A DNA stretch of 64,000 bases, from contig CM049317.1 of assembly GCA_026874595.1 (NCBI GenBank), positions 43,922,401 to 43,986,400 on the forward strand. The letters are read 5' to 3'. Shown piece by piece: positions 22,441 through 34,523 of the stretch (position 1 is its first letter; each line of letters begins with the position of its first letter). The notes below the pieces were generated by a model, which made no database searches, had not been told where the DNA came from, and worked only from the letters and a program-made list of their open reading frames with translations. Source of the stretch: Sipunculus nudus. Its lineage: Eukaryota > Annelida > Sipuncula > Golfingiida > Sipunculidae. A program made the position numbers and the translations under genes.

Positions 22441-24000
22441 AAGAATCAAGCCAACAGACAACTTAGGCAACCATTGGTTTCATCATTTCATCAACTTTCT
22501 GCCATCATCATGCTGCTCTGTAGTCCACCATTAGTCCATGCAGAAAGATAACAGTGATTTTTAACGTATCTTTAAGGTTTATAAGATCAGAAAACTGTTT
22601 TATATCATGATACCATCACCGAGATTTCTATATATACCCATCTTTGTAATAACAAAACAGCTACGACAAATTAACGTATACTTCGTGATTCTATTTTCCT
22701 TTAAATAACTAGTTAGTTTTACTCTCCTGTGGGCCGTTTTGCAGAAATTATGTAATTTTATTTTTTTTTACTCTGCCCCAGACTAAAGATCCAAGCATGT
22801 ATCAAGGTTAAAGTTACATAAATATAGGCTGTAATTTATTTTCAAAACCAATGTTAGTTTACTTTTCCTCTGTTCCGTTTTGGTCCGCGGGGTCTCATTC
22901 CGGCGCATGGTGGTCTTTACTAATCAATATACGTGACTCATGTATTGTACTTCCAGGTTATTAAGTGCAGGATTGTATGTTTAAGTTCATTTGTAGGACC
23001 ATAAACTCCTTGGTAGCACCGAAATCACAGTTTGTTTTTATTCTGTACTTATATTTATATAAGGGCTTGTTGAAAATCAGACCAAGTCTAAACAGGTCAC
23101 CTTTAGTATGACATTTCATTAACATAAATGAATAAATAATAATGAAATTCAAAATGTAGGTTGTACATATATCGATTCAAGCCAGCCGGAAAGCCTGTAA
23201 CGATTTAGCGCATACAGGTTAACAGACTGGCGGCCAAGCTTTTTTGGACACTTTTTAAACTTGCATTGTCTCAAGTTTTATTTTAGTCAGTTTTGTTAAT
23301 GTACAACGAACCAAACACTATTTTCAGCGGCCATACGTATACAAACATGCACATACCTCCGTCAACCGGCCAGTTTTGATACGTATTGTTTTGTATTATG
23401 TTCATGTATCTGTGTGATAGTATACATAAATGACAGTCAACACTATATACTTAACACACTGCTGATATGAGTTCACACTGTGCATTTCTGGTTAAGCCTT
23501 GTTTTGTGAAGAAGGTGAAATCTTTTGTATCCCATTTTCCTTTCTTATATTATTCATGGTCTGCAGTAAAAAAATATTGTAAATTTTCCAACTGAAAATG
23601 TGCTAGATATGGGTCCGTCATTAAAACAAAACCTGGGGGGGGGGGGGGGGAGGGGGAACCCCGACCAAACCAGTACACCGTCGATCGCCATGCTACCATG
23701 CAAATCAGGCATTATGTGTAGTTTTTACCCTCTCCCTATTTCCAACTTTTTGGGCCCGCCCCTGCTCACCGTGCGCTACTTCTCCCCGTCAGGGGCGACA
23801 TTTCTTTTTGTAACTATCTCATACACAGGTCTTCTCCTGGTACAAGTACGGATGTGTTGATCGATTATCTCGAGACGATAGAATCATCCCGATCCTCAGC
23901 GCATCGTTTATCGAAACCTGAGAGAGGTCGCAAGTGTCGCACCATTTTTCAAAGTTTTGTAAAATTAAAATGGTAGATTGCCTTTTTTATTTGCTGTATA
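22441..24000. other. Non-coding stretch
   Basis: No gene recognised. Contains a poly-G run at about 23634-23650, around which lies a spurious 86-codon frame (23600-23860). Confidence 0.5.
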
Positions 24001-24005
24001 TCAAA

Positions 24006-24007
<2 letters not shown>

Positions 24008-24039
<32 letters not shown>

Positions 24040-24040
24040 A
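24008..24040. repeat. (TTA)n microsatellite
   Basis: Pure ATT/TTA trinucleotides just before a SINE. Confidence 0.95.
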
Positions 24041-24085
24041 TAAAGTCATTTATTTTACATGGATTGTACAGATAGTTATTATAAT

Positions 24086-24262
24086 TAAACAAGGCACTCT
24101 CCATGGCTCAGATGGTAGCGTTGATCCCGGTTGTGTCTAGAGGTGAAGGAAACAGGAGAACCACCGGCTTTGGACGGGAAACTACAACTCAATCTCATAG
24201 CCACGCTGGGGATCGAAGCCAGGAAGCCAGCGAAGAGAACTAAGCAGGGTACCCCTCGACTG
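24086..24262 (+). mobile_element. tRNA-derived SINE (family S2), copy 3
   Basis: Begins with an A-box-like ATGGCTCAGATGGTAGCGTT, then GGAGAACCACCGGCTTTGGA, CTCATAGCCACGCTGG, GGATCGAAGCC (B-box-like) and ends CCCCTCGACTG before a (TTA)n tract. Shares this order with 7067-7262, 8108-8236 (inverted) and 32322-32500. Confidence 0.65.
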
Positions 24263-24267
24263 TTGTC

Positions 24268-24307
<40 letters not shown>

Positions 24308-24325
24308 CATCATTATTATTATTAA
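24268..24325. repeat. (TTA)n microsatellite at the SINE tail
   Basis: About 58 bp of TTA with two imperfections. A simple-repeat tail is usual for SINEs. Confidence 0.95.
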
Positions 24326-24689
24326 GCACAATTAATCCTCAGTGCTTCTGTGCATGATAACAGCGCACGGGAAACGTGAAGCATATCTTAATTAAAATAC
24401 TGAGTGTAAATCAATATACCCATTCGTTGATGGTTTCAGGGCTCTATGCAATATCACCCGCAATCACTGTCACACTTTTGTCACTCTTCAATGTTTATAT
24501 CAACACATGTATATATATTGACTATTTCACATTTAAACTTGAATATTCTCTAACATGCTGAACACCAACAAGTTTCTTGCCCTAATAAATATTTCCTCTA
24601 ATTTAAAGTGGTTGTTTTATTTAGAAAGGGACAAAGGAATATTGGTTATGTGCTACTTGAGCGGGATGTTAGAATTACACAGCTTATTA
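24326..24689. other. AT-rich non-coding stretch
   Basis: Nothing recognised apart from a domain-less 61-codon frame (24376-24561). Confidence 0.5.
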
Positions 24690-24890
24690 TGAAAAAGATG
24701 CGGTAAATCTGCAGCGGGCCTCCCCGGGAACTGGGCCGGGTAATGACGCTATCAATTGGGAGCAATTTCATTAAAGGAGACTGGCTGCGGAGATCACGTG
24801 AGACCAGTAAACTGAATTATTCATACTAAGCATGGAGAAGGGGCCCCGGGGATTGGCTTATCGATTACCTGATATGGTAAGCTATATACC
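24690..24890. promoter_or_regulatory. GC-rich motif-dense patch, candidate enhancer
   Basis: Contains GGGCCTCCCCGGGAACTGGG, TAATGACG, ATCAATTGGGAGCAATTTCA, an E-box TCACGTGA (24795-24802), GAATTATTCATAC, GGGGCCCCGGGGATTGG and TATCGATTACC. Dense factor-type motifs in an AT-rich setting without an open frame resemble conserved non-coding elements. This is inference from composition only. Confidence 0.3.
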
Positions 24891-25670
24891 CGCAGCTTAT
24901 CTCTGTCCAGAAAATTCTATTTAGTCAAATCTGTCAAATGTTTGCTTTAAATTCATTGCAAGATCACGAACGCTTTTATGTATTTAGATCGGTCGAATTT
25001 ATATTTTCAACTAGAAAACCAGCAACCTATGTTAATGACAAGTAAATTAGTAAAGTATTCCAGTAGACCTGTGAGTTGTTCGTATACGGACGGAGCCGCA
25101 ACTCAACATGGATTTTAAAGAAAAGAAATTGACTTACATTTTTTAAGTAAAAATTTAAATCCTGGCTTTACAAATGAAGATTTGTTTTTTTTTCAATACG
25201 GCAGTGTAACTTAAAAAAGTGGAACTCCCTATTTTATTCCATAGATCAATGAACTGGTCCGACGCCTGATGTTTACATTGGCAAACTGGCTTGGGAGTAT
25301 ATATACATACTGATTGATTGAATGCAACAAAAACCCTTAACCTGATGATATTTCCTGAGGGTGTACGTACAATCACTGGTGGCGTGACCACGTGACTCAT
25401 GTAGGCCGGGTACATGTAACACGGGTAGTCAGGCTGACAACTTTAATTGAGCATGCAAGACTTTGTACACGGAGCAGACACCTCAGTAACATTCCTTGAC
25501 TTTATACCAATCTCAGAATAATAATTATAATGTAGGTTCTCTGGCTCAATGTACAGGTATGAAATGAAAGGCGTCCTCCGTAATCAGTGCTAGACTTATA
25601 ATGCAAATTAAAAAAAAACACCTCTAATCATGAATTAAGTTGAACGCATATTTCTGTATAATTAACATAC
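24891..25670. other. Non-coding stretch
   Basis: No gene or repeat copy recognised. The minus frame 25155-25415 lacks a domain. Confidence 0.5.
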
Positions 25671-25850
25671 AGTTGAACCTTCCTTAGTTGGCACCTCCAT
25701 GATGTGGGCACCTCTCTTAAGTGGGCCCTTTTGGGCAGTACCAAATTAATTTCTTCTCTTCATTATGTTTAGCTAATATGAGCACCTCTGTATTCTCTAA
25801 AAAGGGTACTTTTCCCCAGCTAATGTGGGCACTCCATTTAGATTTTAAGC
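25671..25850 (+). mobile_element. pogo/Tigger-like DNA transposon end
   Basis: After TA at 25669-25670 comes CAGTTGAACCTTCCTTAGTT, followed by repeats of the type GTGGGCACCTC(T). CAGTTGAACC... next to TA is the form of terminal repeat I know from pogo/Tigger elements. A weaker similar string (ACCTTCATATAGTGGGCTCC) lies at 27847. No transposase frame and no matching opposite end are seen. The next repeat (25856) interrupts it. Confidence 0.45.
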
Positions 25851-25855
25851 TCAGC

Positions 25856-26975
25856 TAACTGAAAGTCATCTGAGCTATAGCGATCACTCTTCGTCCGTCG
25901 TCTTTTCGGCTGTCCGTCAGTCCGGTCGTCCGGCCGTCCTTCCGTTAACAGGGTACGAATCGTAACTGCTGGACCTGCGATCTTCCAACTTGACATCCTT
26001 GGAGGTCCATGAAAAATCTCCTTGGAAACCTGAAATAAGGTCTCTGTTACCCATATTCTCCGAGCTATGGGTCTCGAAAGTACCCCCAGAATAATATAAA
26101 ATTTGATACAGGAGGTCAAGTGGCTGAATAACTACTGCATTGATCAACATGATTCTCTGCATGTACATTGATCATGGAGTGTTCCATCAGTTCCTGAAAA
26201 CTGGTGGCACCACCTGTGTTTTTTCCCAATTTTTACGATTTTTTTTCAATATTTTTTTAGACCTCCAAAGAAGCTGTCATCTGTTAACAGGGCACAAATC
26301 GTAACCACTGGACCTGGAATCTTCTTACTTGACATCAAGGGAGGTCCATGAAAAATCTCCTTGGAAACCTGAAATTAGGTCTCTGTTACCCATATTCTCC
26401 CAGCTATGGGTCTCGTAAGTACCCTCCAGAATAATAAAAAACTTGATACAAAAGCTCAAGTAGCTGAATAACTAATGCTTTGATCACCATGATTCTCTGT
26501 ATGAACATTGATCATGGAGTGTTCCATCAGTTCCTGCAAACTGTTGGCGCTACATGTATTTATTTCAATATTTACGATTTTTTTTCTTTATTTTTTTATA
26601 CCTCCAAAGAAGCTGTCATCTGTTAACAGGGCACAAATCGTAACCGCTGAACCTGGAATCTTCTAACTTGACATCAAGGGAAGTCCATGAAAAGTCTTCA
26701 GGAAAACCTGAAATTAAGTGTCTGTTACCCATATCTTTCAAGCTATGGATCTCGTAAGTACCCCTCAGATTAATTAAAAAGTTAATACAAAAGCTTCAGT
26801 ATCTGAATAACTAATGCATTGATCACTATGATTCATTGCTATGAATATTGCATGGAAAATTGAAATCAGATCTCTGTTACCCTTATCCTCCGAGTTATTG
26901 GGTTTATATGCCCCCCCCCCCCCCCCAAAAAAAAAAAAACAATTACAAATTGATACAAAAGCTCCAGTATATGAA
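25856..26975 (+). repeat. Composite repeat family R, copy 1 (three tandem 339-bp units, right end missing)
   Basis: The head reads AAGCTCAGCTAACTGAAAGT, CATCTGAGCTATAGCGATCA and a CGTCCGTC-rich tract. Then units starting with (C/T)GTTAACAGGG at 25943, 26282 and 26621 (period 339) share AAATCTCCTTGGAAACCTGA and GTCTCTGTTACCCATAT. A fourth partial unit follows near 26850 and the copy fades after a poly-C/poly-A tract. Open frames on the minus strand here (25838-26168, 26774-27004) mirror the repeat and are not genes. Confidence 0.8.
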
Positions 26976-27671
26976 TAACTAATTATTAAATATTTATATT
27001 CCATTATTAATAATAATGCTCCAACAGATGAACAGAGGTCAGAAGTGTATTACTTTCTAATTGCATATTCATAATAATAGCCTTCTTGACTCAGGGCTAG
27101 TCATGGGATACATGTATCTTATATATTTTCTTTAGTGTGCCTGCACATGCTCAGGTCAAACCTCAGCCCAGACTGGCTGTACCTATGACGGGTTAGAGCC
27201 TGCAGTGAATGCACCACTCAGTAGCCATTCATATTGGACTGATAAGGCATACTTTTAATCTGACAGTCACTAGACTTTCTTTTGCCAGCAAAGCAAAGAA
27301 ACTACTTAAGTTAGTACCCTGAGTGGACGCCCTGATAATTCACCAAATGACTTGGTAATCTGAGATGAGGTAATAGAATAAGTCCCCCTGGCTAAGTGCA
27401 GTGCTTGCTGAGCAGTTGCACTTTATGATCAACGCCAAAATTCTTGTCACTCTGTGTCATATCCACTGTTTCCCTCCACATATAAAATGTCATACCAAAA
27501 GTAAAATGTACAGGTTTGGCATAGACTTAAAGTGTACCTGTTCAAAGATTCTAGAGGGGCTTGTCTAAGAGAAATCTAAGGATGCTTTGGGAAACTTATC
27601 AAAATATTAGGCAGATTTAAATAACAGGATCAATGCTTGTTGTTTATGTCCATCGATAAAATGTAATAACA

Positions 27672-27717
<46 letters not shown>

Positions 27718-28430
27718 AAAAATACTTGTTCACTTTTATATTTAAAAACAGGGAGAAAATACTATGCATCAAATTAGTGACATGCTCTTGAAACAGGAGT
27801 AACTATAGTAACTATAGTATATTTCAGCACTTAATGCAGCATTTTACCTTCATATAGTGGGCTCCTCCATAAAGGGGACAGTTTATCTGTTTACAACGTC
27901 ATTTATTAAGTTTGACTGGTTTAATGAAATTTTGTGGTTGGTTAGAGGAAAACGTGGCCATGTTCTTTTATTGAGACAAACCTAAAACTTCTATCGCGTG
28001 CAATGGGTACAGGTTTAAATTAACTGGTGTCATCTTGGTTCTGTCGCTAAGACGACCATTGAGTAGTCATCCTTGATCCACATTTCTATCGGCCTCGATT
28101 AACAGATTTCCTGCACTTTCATCACACCATAGTTTAATCAGGATTCTAGTAACATTCCTGATCTAATGATCCAGAATATTGGCGAAGGTCTGTGGCCCCT
28201 GAGTGCTTTCTACATGTGGTATAATCTCCCGTGTACATCATATCTAAATTCATTATGGCATAACGACCATGAAGAATTTCGAAATATTAGAAAAAGGAAT
28301 TTCATATCGTTTTCTTTACTTTTTTAACAATAAAGATTATTTTTTTAAGAGCTCAAGTTTCACATTTCAAATTGTACCAGTATGACTTCTGAAGGATGAT
28401 TTATTCGAGGTTCTATCTATAATAATCCCA
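26976..28430. other. Non-coding stretch
   Basis: Holds an (AT)n microsatellite at 27674-27714 and the weak pogo-like string at 27847-27885. No gene recognised. Confidence 0.5.
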
Positions 28431-29054
28431 CTAAACATGTAGCAGTAGTATGTTACAAATCTTAGCAGTATTATCTCTACGATGATAACTAATAGAGTCA
28501 AATGCAATCCAATGATTGTGCTGCGAAATTATTTCAAGCGGATATTCTCTTAATGCAAAAAATGGGTTACCTACAACAACAATAAGGCAATCGATGTACC
28601 TAGAACAACAATCAGACATGCGACGTCCCGAGAACAACAATAAGACATCCGATGATCCCTTCATTATATAACAAAATATAACAAAGAGGGTACTGGCCGA
28701 TTTTTTTTGGCCATTTTGTTCATGTATAAATGTTATTGTTTCTATATAAATTCTACCGATGATACTTGAAACTGGACAGGAGGCGCAGGGTCCGAGGTTC
28801 GAAGCCCGCAAGAGCTTCATTGGCAGGATGGTGAAATCTCCTATGATCCTCCCTCTGTCTTGATTGACTGAATTTTTCCCGATACATATACTTATAACCC
28901 TGAAATCCGATAGGCATAATAACAAGGCATAATAATAATAAGATTTCTTTCTCACCATGTGATTACCTTCATCCTCATTTAGTAGACAGAATCGTAAAAG
29001 AAACTTGTCACACAACACTAGTCTAGCGTCAAGGTATTGTAAATGATTTACCAT
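28431..29054 (-). other. 207-codon open frame of unknown meaning
   Basis: One of the longest open frames outside the channel gene. Its composition is ordinary, but I see no domain, signal peptide or splice-supported context. Part of it overlaps short direct repeats (AGAACAACAAT.AGACAT at about 28601 and 28631) and a B-box-like string GAGGTTCGAAGCCCG at 28793, which suggest repeat-derived DNA. I do not call it a gene; transcript data would settle it. Confidence 0.12.
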
Positions 29055-29539
29055 CTGTCGTGTCTGTCAGCTCTGATAATGTATGCATGATTCCCTCATT
29101 TTGAGGGACACTTTAGATTATAATTTGTGTGTTTACCACCATCCAACAACACGCTTTTATTACTAATGGCTGCACTGATTGTAATAACGGTCACCATTTC
29201 TAGATTATTAGGTTGCATTTACCCTCCATACATATAATGCAATATCCGGCATCCAGAATGCATACGTATAACTAGAATATGTATTCTCAGGAATGCAGAC
29301 TTCGCCATGTGGGTGGTCCTTAATGTGGCGTACTCCGCAACCCGTATTTTCATCCACTTATTGGCCCACGTTCCTAGGTTATTAGTGCATATGTTCCCAA
29401 AAAAAGTGTTTGCATTCGGTTATTCGGCCCATATCCATATTTCCATGTTCAATTTAGCATATATTACTACACATTTGCAGTGGTGGACCCATGATTCTGT
29501 TATAGAGGGGGCACAACTACCTCAATTGTGTAATTATTT
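29055..29539. other. Non-coding stretch
   Basis: Nothing recognised beyond a domain-less 82-codon plus frame (29307-29555). Confidence 0.5.
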
Positions 29540-30538
29540 TAGCTCAGCTGACTGAAAGTCCACTCTTTGTCCGTCGTCTGTCTGTCGGTCCGTCCGTCTG
29601 TCTAGCTGTCCGTCTGTCCGTCCGTTAACAGAGCAATATCGTTACCACTGGACCTAGAATCACCTACCTTGATATCCAGGGAGGTCTATGCAAAATCTCC
29701 TTGGACACCTTAAATTAGGTCTCTGTTACTAATATCCTTTGAGCTATGAGGCTCGAAAGTACCCCCAAGAACAATTGAAAATTTGATACAAAAGCTCCAC
29801 TATTTGTAAAACTGATGCATTGATCACCATCATTCATTGCATGCATATTGATTATGGTTTGTTTCATCAGTTCCTGCAGACTGGTGGCGCCACCTGTATT
29901 CTTTCGAATTTTTACACATTCTTTTCTCTATTTTTGAGACATTCAAAGCTGCGGTCGTCCTCTACGAAGCACAAATCGTAACCATTGGACCTAGAATTTT
30001 CTTATTTAATATCCAAGGAGGTCCATGAAAAATCTCCTTGGAAACCTGAAATTAGATCTCTGTTACCCATATCCTCCGAGCTATTGGGTTAAGAACTACC
30101 CCCCAGAATAATTGAAAATTTGTTACAAAAGTTCCAGTATCTGAACAAATAATGCATTGATCACCATGATCCTTTGCATGCTTATTAATCATGGGCTGTT
30201 TCATCAGTTCCTGCAGACTGGTGGCACAACCTGGATTTTTTTCCCAAATTTTTACGCATTTTTTTTCTCTATGTTTGGGACCTGCAAAGATGCGGTCTTC
30301 CGTTAACAGGGTACAAATCGTAATCATTCAACCTAGAATCTTCTAACTTGACATCCAGGGAGGTCCATGAAAAATCTCTTTGGACTCCTGAAATTAGGTC
30401 ACTCTTACCCATATCCTCTGAGCTATGCTTCAGTTGAATGGGGATATCACCTACAAAATTTGGCATTCAGATGATTAAATTCCTTTTGTCAGTGTCTTCC
30501 TAGTCAGCTGAGCGTCATGACCCCTGGGTCACTTGTTA
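29540..30538 (+). mobile_element. Composite repeat family R, copy 2 (full length, about 1 kb)
   Basis: Begins TAGCTCAGCTGACTGAAAGT and ends TAGTCAGCTGAGCG + TCATGACCCCTGGGTCACTT. The ends are inverted to each other (AGCTCAGCTGACT and AGTCAGCTGAGC). Between them, after a CCGTCTGTCCGT tract, lie three units of about 334 bp beginning near 29633, 29963 and 30301, with the blocks AAATCTCCTTGG and GTCTCTGTTAC. It has no protein-coding frame, so it is non-autonomous. I recall similar heads and tails from mollusc genomes but cannot name the family. Confidence 0.7.
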
Positions 30539-30817
30539 TGTACTTCACTCCGCATCTTCATAAAAAGGAGCGTCGAATGTTTTTGTTATAGATATTTCCC
30601 AGGGAATTCGGTTCCTGGTGGGACATCTTAAATATACACTAACTGCAAAAATGTGTTATTTAGTTTATAACAGTTTGTGTACAACGGATATACCCTGCAG
30701 TCAGTAGTGTTGAACACCGGGATTATTATCATATATAGTTCACACAGACTTTGCAATACTATGAGGATTTGAGTAAATATACAAATAAATATTGCTGTGA
30801 GTACAACGACTTGTAGT
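30539..30817. other. Short non-coding spacer
   Basis: AT-rich sequence between repeat R copy 2 and the left arm of the large inverted repeat; nothing recognised. Confidence 0.5.
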
Positions 30818-31985
30818 TAGTGGGTGGGTTAAGTGCATTAAATAGGCTGTTGACTTCAAGTCATGATGCAAAGGTCCCCTTTGGCATAGAGGCACCATAG
30901 AGTCATAGGAACAAATTTATCCAAAGACACAAGTAAGATCTCCCTTAGTATGTAAAATATATGCAAATTATTCAAAATGGCCGCCGAAATACTCCAAACC
31001 TCATATGTTTGCTTCTGTTACAGCTATAATGACAATTTTTGTGTCAAAATATATATTTTTGTAGTCAAGGAATCCAATGGAATAGGTTTAAAGATTGAGA
31101 AAACAATAATTTTCTCCTACCATGAAAATCTGGGGTAAAACAGACACGTTTCATTAAATATCATTGTTTTACTTCTATCATGGTAACCTGAGACACTTCT
31201 TATCTATGTGCTTAGCATAGGGCGGTATTAAACACTTGTGAATAGACCCTATAGACGAACACAATCCTCAGTCGACATACATAGAGCATAAGATCACAGC
31301 AAATTTAATGCATTAACTAGAGAATTACTGGTATGTGGCACTTACTTAATTTTTAGACAGTACAGTAAGGCTATACGGTTAGCTCAGATATACGGTTTGT
31401 TCTTTATTTAAAAATACCTGTGTGAAATACCCACATTCTTGGTCTTGCATCAATATTTCCACACATGATTCTATAAGTCGACACACATCGCTCTAGATAA
31501 AACCAGCAAAATACATTAGGTCTTGGTTGCGGTTTTCCGCATGTACTGTCAGTCCATGTAATACATTATCTGGGTAATATGGCATAAAATTACCAGTACA
31601 GCATACATGGGAAATATACAAAACCAGAGTACCAGTACATAGGAATAGGCAGACATTCCTGTAGCAGAACACAATAAAGTTACCAATTGTGGTTCCTTCC
31701 AAGAATCTAACATTTTGATTCAACAGAATATATTGCTTGATACACATCTTATCTATCTCATGATCTATCTCATGATGGCCAACCCATAATAGTACATGAT
31801 CAATGCTGAAAGCACAAAGGCCATCAGTCATTGACACTCTTGGTGTTTATGCTTTGCCAATTAGTTTAGGGTTTTATAGGGAACTATTCTGAAAACTTGG
31901 TTCACATTTCTATTTGTTACAAGGGAACTGAAGGAATTAGATATCTTATATTTTAGTTGTGGATGAAATGATTGTTGAAGTAATC
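30818..31985 (+). repeat. Large inverted repeat, left arm (about 1.1 kb)
   Basis: Runs from TAGTGGGTGGGTTAAGTG through GACTTCAAGTCATGATGCAA, AAATGGCCGCCGAAATACTC, CTCAGTCGACATACATAGAG and GATGGCCAACCC to TGGATGAAATGATTG. The reverse complement of 34524-35577 follows it block by block with modest divergence. The 114-codon minus frame at 31493-31837 has a counterpart in the other arm (HHEIDKMC..K, NFI.FC.R). Neither resembles a known protein. Confidence 0.85.
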
Positions 31986-34523
31986 GTCGCAGTGCTGACT
32001 GTTCAGGATGTGGTGCAGGTTATAACAATGAATACAGTATTGTTCACGAATACTGTAATAATGCCACTGATTATCAACATGTTAATGATGCAAAAATAAA
32101 GACTTGCAACCCAAGTATAAGGACAGCAAGAAGGCGAGATGCAAAGTCCGCCTAACAGGCTTTACCTCTAACTTCCGTGCTATATGACCTCATATGCACC
32201 AGTCAAAACAGAAAAGCAGAAAGTGTTGAATGTGATATCCTAATGTAATTCAATAAAGTTTAGAATTTGATAGATTGTAACTTTATTACTTTACATGGAA
32301 TGTGCAAATTGTTATAATAACGTATGCTAGGCATTCCCCATGGTAGAGTTGGCTGTTTTTATTAATCTATAGGGCCAGATGACCCGGAGAAACTACTGAA
32401 CTGGAAAGGGTCACTATCACCTATTCTCATAGCTGTTCTTGGAATTTAAGCCGGTTATAGCCAGCACAGAGATCAAAGTCTATTACCACTCGACTCATCT
32501 GTTCCATGTTCTCAGTGATTAGTTTTTTTTAAAACATTGCGTCCAAAGACGTTTCTTTCCATTGCCTAAAATCAGCCATAATCCTCGGGCAAAGGGATCT
32601 CACATGCACTCCCTGAGGATCCAGTCACCTCCTGGTCCACATTTGTTCTTGGTGTCCAATGTCCATTGGGAAGTAAATAATTTTCATCTCAGTAAGACCC
32701 AAATTGAAGAAGCATGGTAGTGTCTTTTGTCAGATAAAAGATATTAAGACACTAATTAACTTATATCATGCAAAAAATACATCAAACTGGAAATGCACAA
32801 GTCGTGGTAATGCATAAGTGAGAATATGTCATTTAACCTTTACAGTACTCCGAACAGACCTAGCAAATTAAGTTATCAGTACCTGGGAGCATATAAGTGT
32901 TCCGGGCTTACACAAAGAAAATAACCCTTTTAGATCCATCAGTGGAAAACAAATTTTTACAGAGGGTTGTAAAGCTGACCATTGTCAATGATTCTCCAAA
33001 GTTAGGTAGTCTCTGATGAACTTATTTAGCAACTCCTATTCAGTCTTGTCGCACCAGCAGCCTCTGTTTCTCTGTATAACCCTTTCAGGCATGGGCGACT
33101 TTGATATTTAACAGCATCAGCGCCTGTCATGTTACTTGTCTCTGACCTCTTCAGCGTATTCTCTCACGTTTCCAATCAAACAAATAATCTGCCTTTTTTT
33201 CAGAAAAATATTAATCTTGCTAATAAGTTAAATAAAATGTGCATGTTATACTTTTACAGTTGATCACAAGTAACCTAAAAAAGGAGCTAAAATTGCTTTG
33301 ACGTCAGCAAGACATGCCACATATATCACTAAAAAGGCAAAGGGCCTACCACATTAACAGTACTGAACATTTTATTTAACCTATTAGCAAGAAATAGGTT
33401 TTCTTTAATTTATGCTGTGGTATCACGATGTGATGATTCCAAGGCATACAATTCATTAGTTTTACTTTAAGTGCAATGCCCCCGGGTTTTTCAGGGTCAC
33501 CCGCCGATATTCTGCAGATAAATTTGGAAAGTAGGGCAATTCCAGGTCACCTTTGGATTTTTAGGGAGATTTCTATGATTGTAATACATGTTGTGCTTGC
33601 TCGTTTGAATTTCAATGGATATCAGGCGGTTATTTAGGTTCATTGATAAACACCAAAGTCCAGGAATCACTCAAACCTAAAAGATCAGAGGTTTGAGGAT
33701 TTAGCTTCAGAAGTATACAAACATTCTCAAATGCATTTCGACTAGGTCTGCAAACAAGCTATGTTTGGCAAAGTTTAACAACTTGTTACTGGCCAGTGAC
33801 AACTCTGATAGTAGAGTGCCTTTCTGTGCATGAGAAACTTTTATGTGATTCATGCAATGGACTTTACTATCCAGAATGCTAGATTCTGTGAAATATGTGC
33901 TTCCAATTTTATCAAATGCACATCCTAAAAAGATTATGGGATGGTTATGTCGCACAAGACCTGAAAGTAGTCCATTGAAGCTCAAGCAGACGATAATCTT
34001 TTGTTGGCAATAAAGAAATTCTCATGTCCACTTTATACGGCTGCCAATACCTCTGTGTACTCCGTCTGTGACAGAGTGAAACCTGTGTAAGCCGTGCAAT
34101 ACGTATGGTTTTATTGGGTTTTAACCAGATATTGTATTCCAGAACATGGTAGTCAATTCGGAAACTTACTGAGGTAAAACTATGGCAGTGTGTTCTTATG
34201 TTCAATTAAAATATATCTGATCATAATTATAAGCATAATTATATAATATTCGAATAGCATTCAGCTTAATTATTTCTCCACATAATACAAAAAGGTTTAT
34301 TACTTTATTGTGGTTTTATGCTCTGTATGCTGTGAATCGCACACATCGGGTACATATACACTGCTATCGAATTGCTTCCCTGTCTTTATCAAGATAATAA
34401 ACAAGGACTTATAAAGGACTATAATACAATACCAATCAAAGATGTTAAAAGTTTTAATGATGATACTTAAATTTGTTGAAATTTGCATATCGCCGCATAA
34501 TTTCAAGGTAGGATGAATACTTT
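31986..34523. other. Core between the inverted arms
   Basis: About 2.5 kb with a diverged family S2 SINE at 32322-32500. Two minus-strand frames (33707-33985, 33945-34205) overlap in a way that could reflect one broken frame. No transposase motif was recognised. If the arms are transposon ends, the core would be where an enzyme gene has decayed or was never present. Confidence 0.45.
32322..32500 (+). mobile_element. Diverged tRNA-derived SINE (family S2), copy 4
   Basis: CATGGTAGAGTTGGCTG, GGAGAAACTACTGAACTGGA, TATTCTCATAGCTGTTCTTG and TTACCACTCGACT follow the order of the 24086 copy with many substitutions. Confidence 0.45.

Noticed and set aside
22321-22551. 76-codon frame crossing a (TA)n tract
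   Set aside because: Its middle is an alternating Tyr/Ile run from the microsatellite.
28780-28830. tRNA-like B box GAGGTTCGAAGCCCG as a tRNA or SINE
   Set aside because: No matching A box at the proper distance on the same strand and no second copy in the window.
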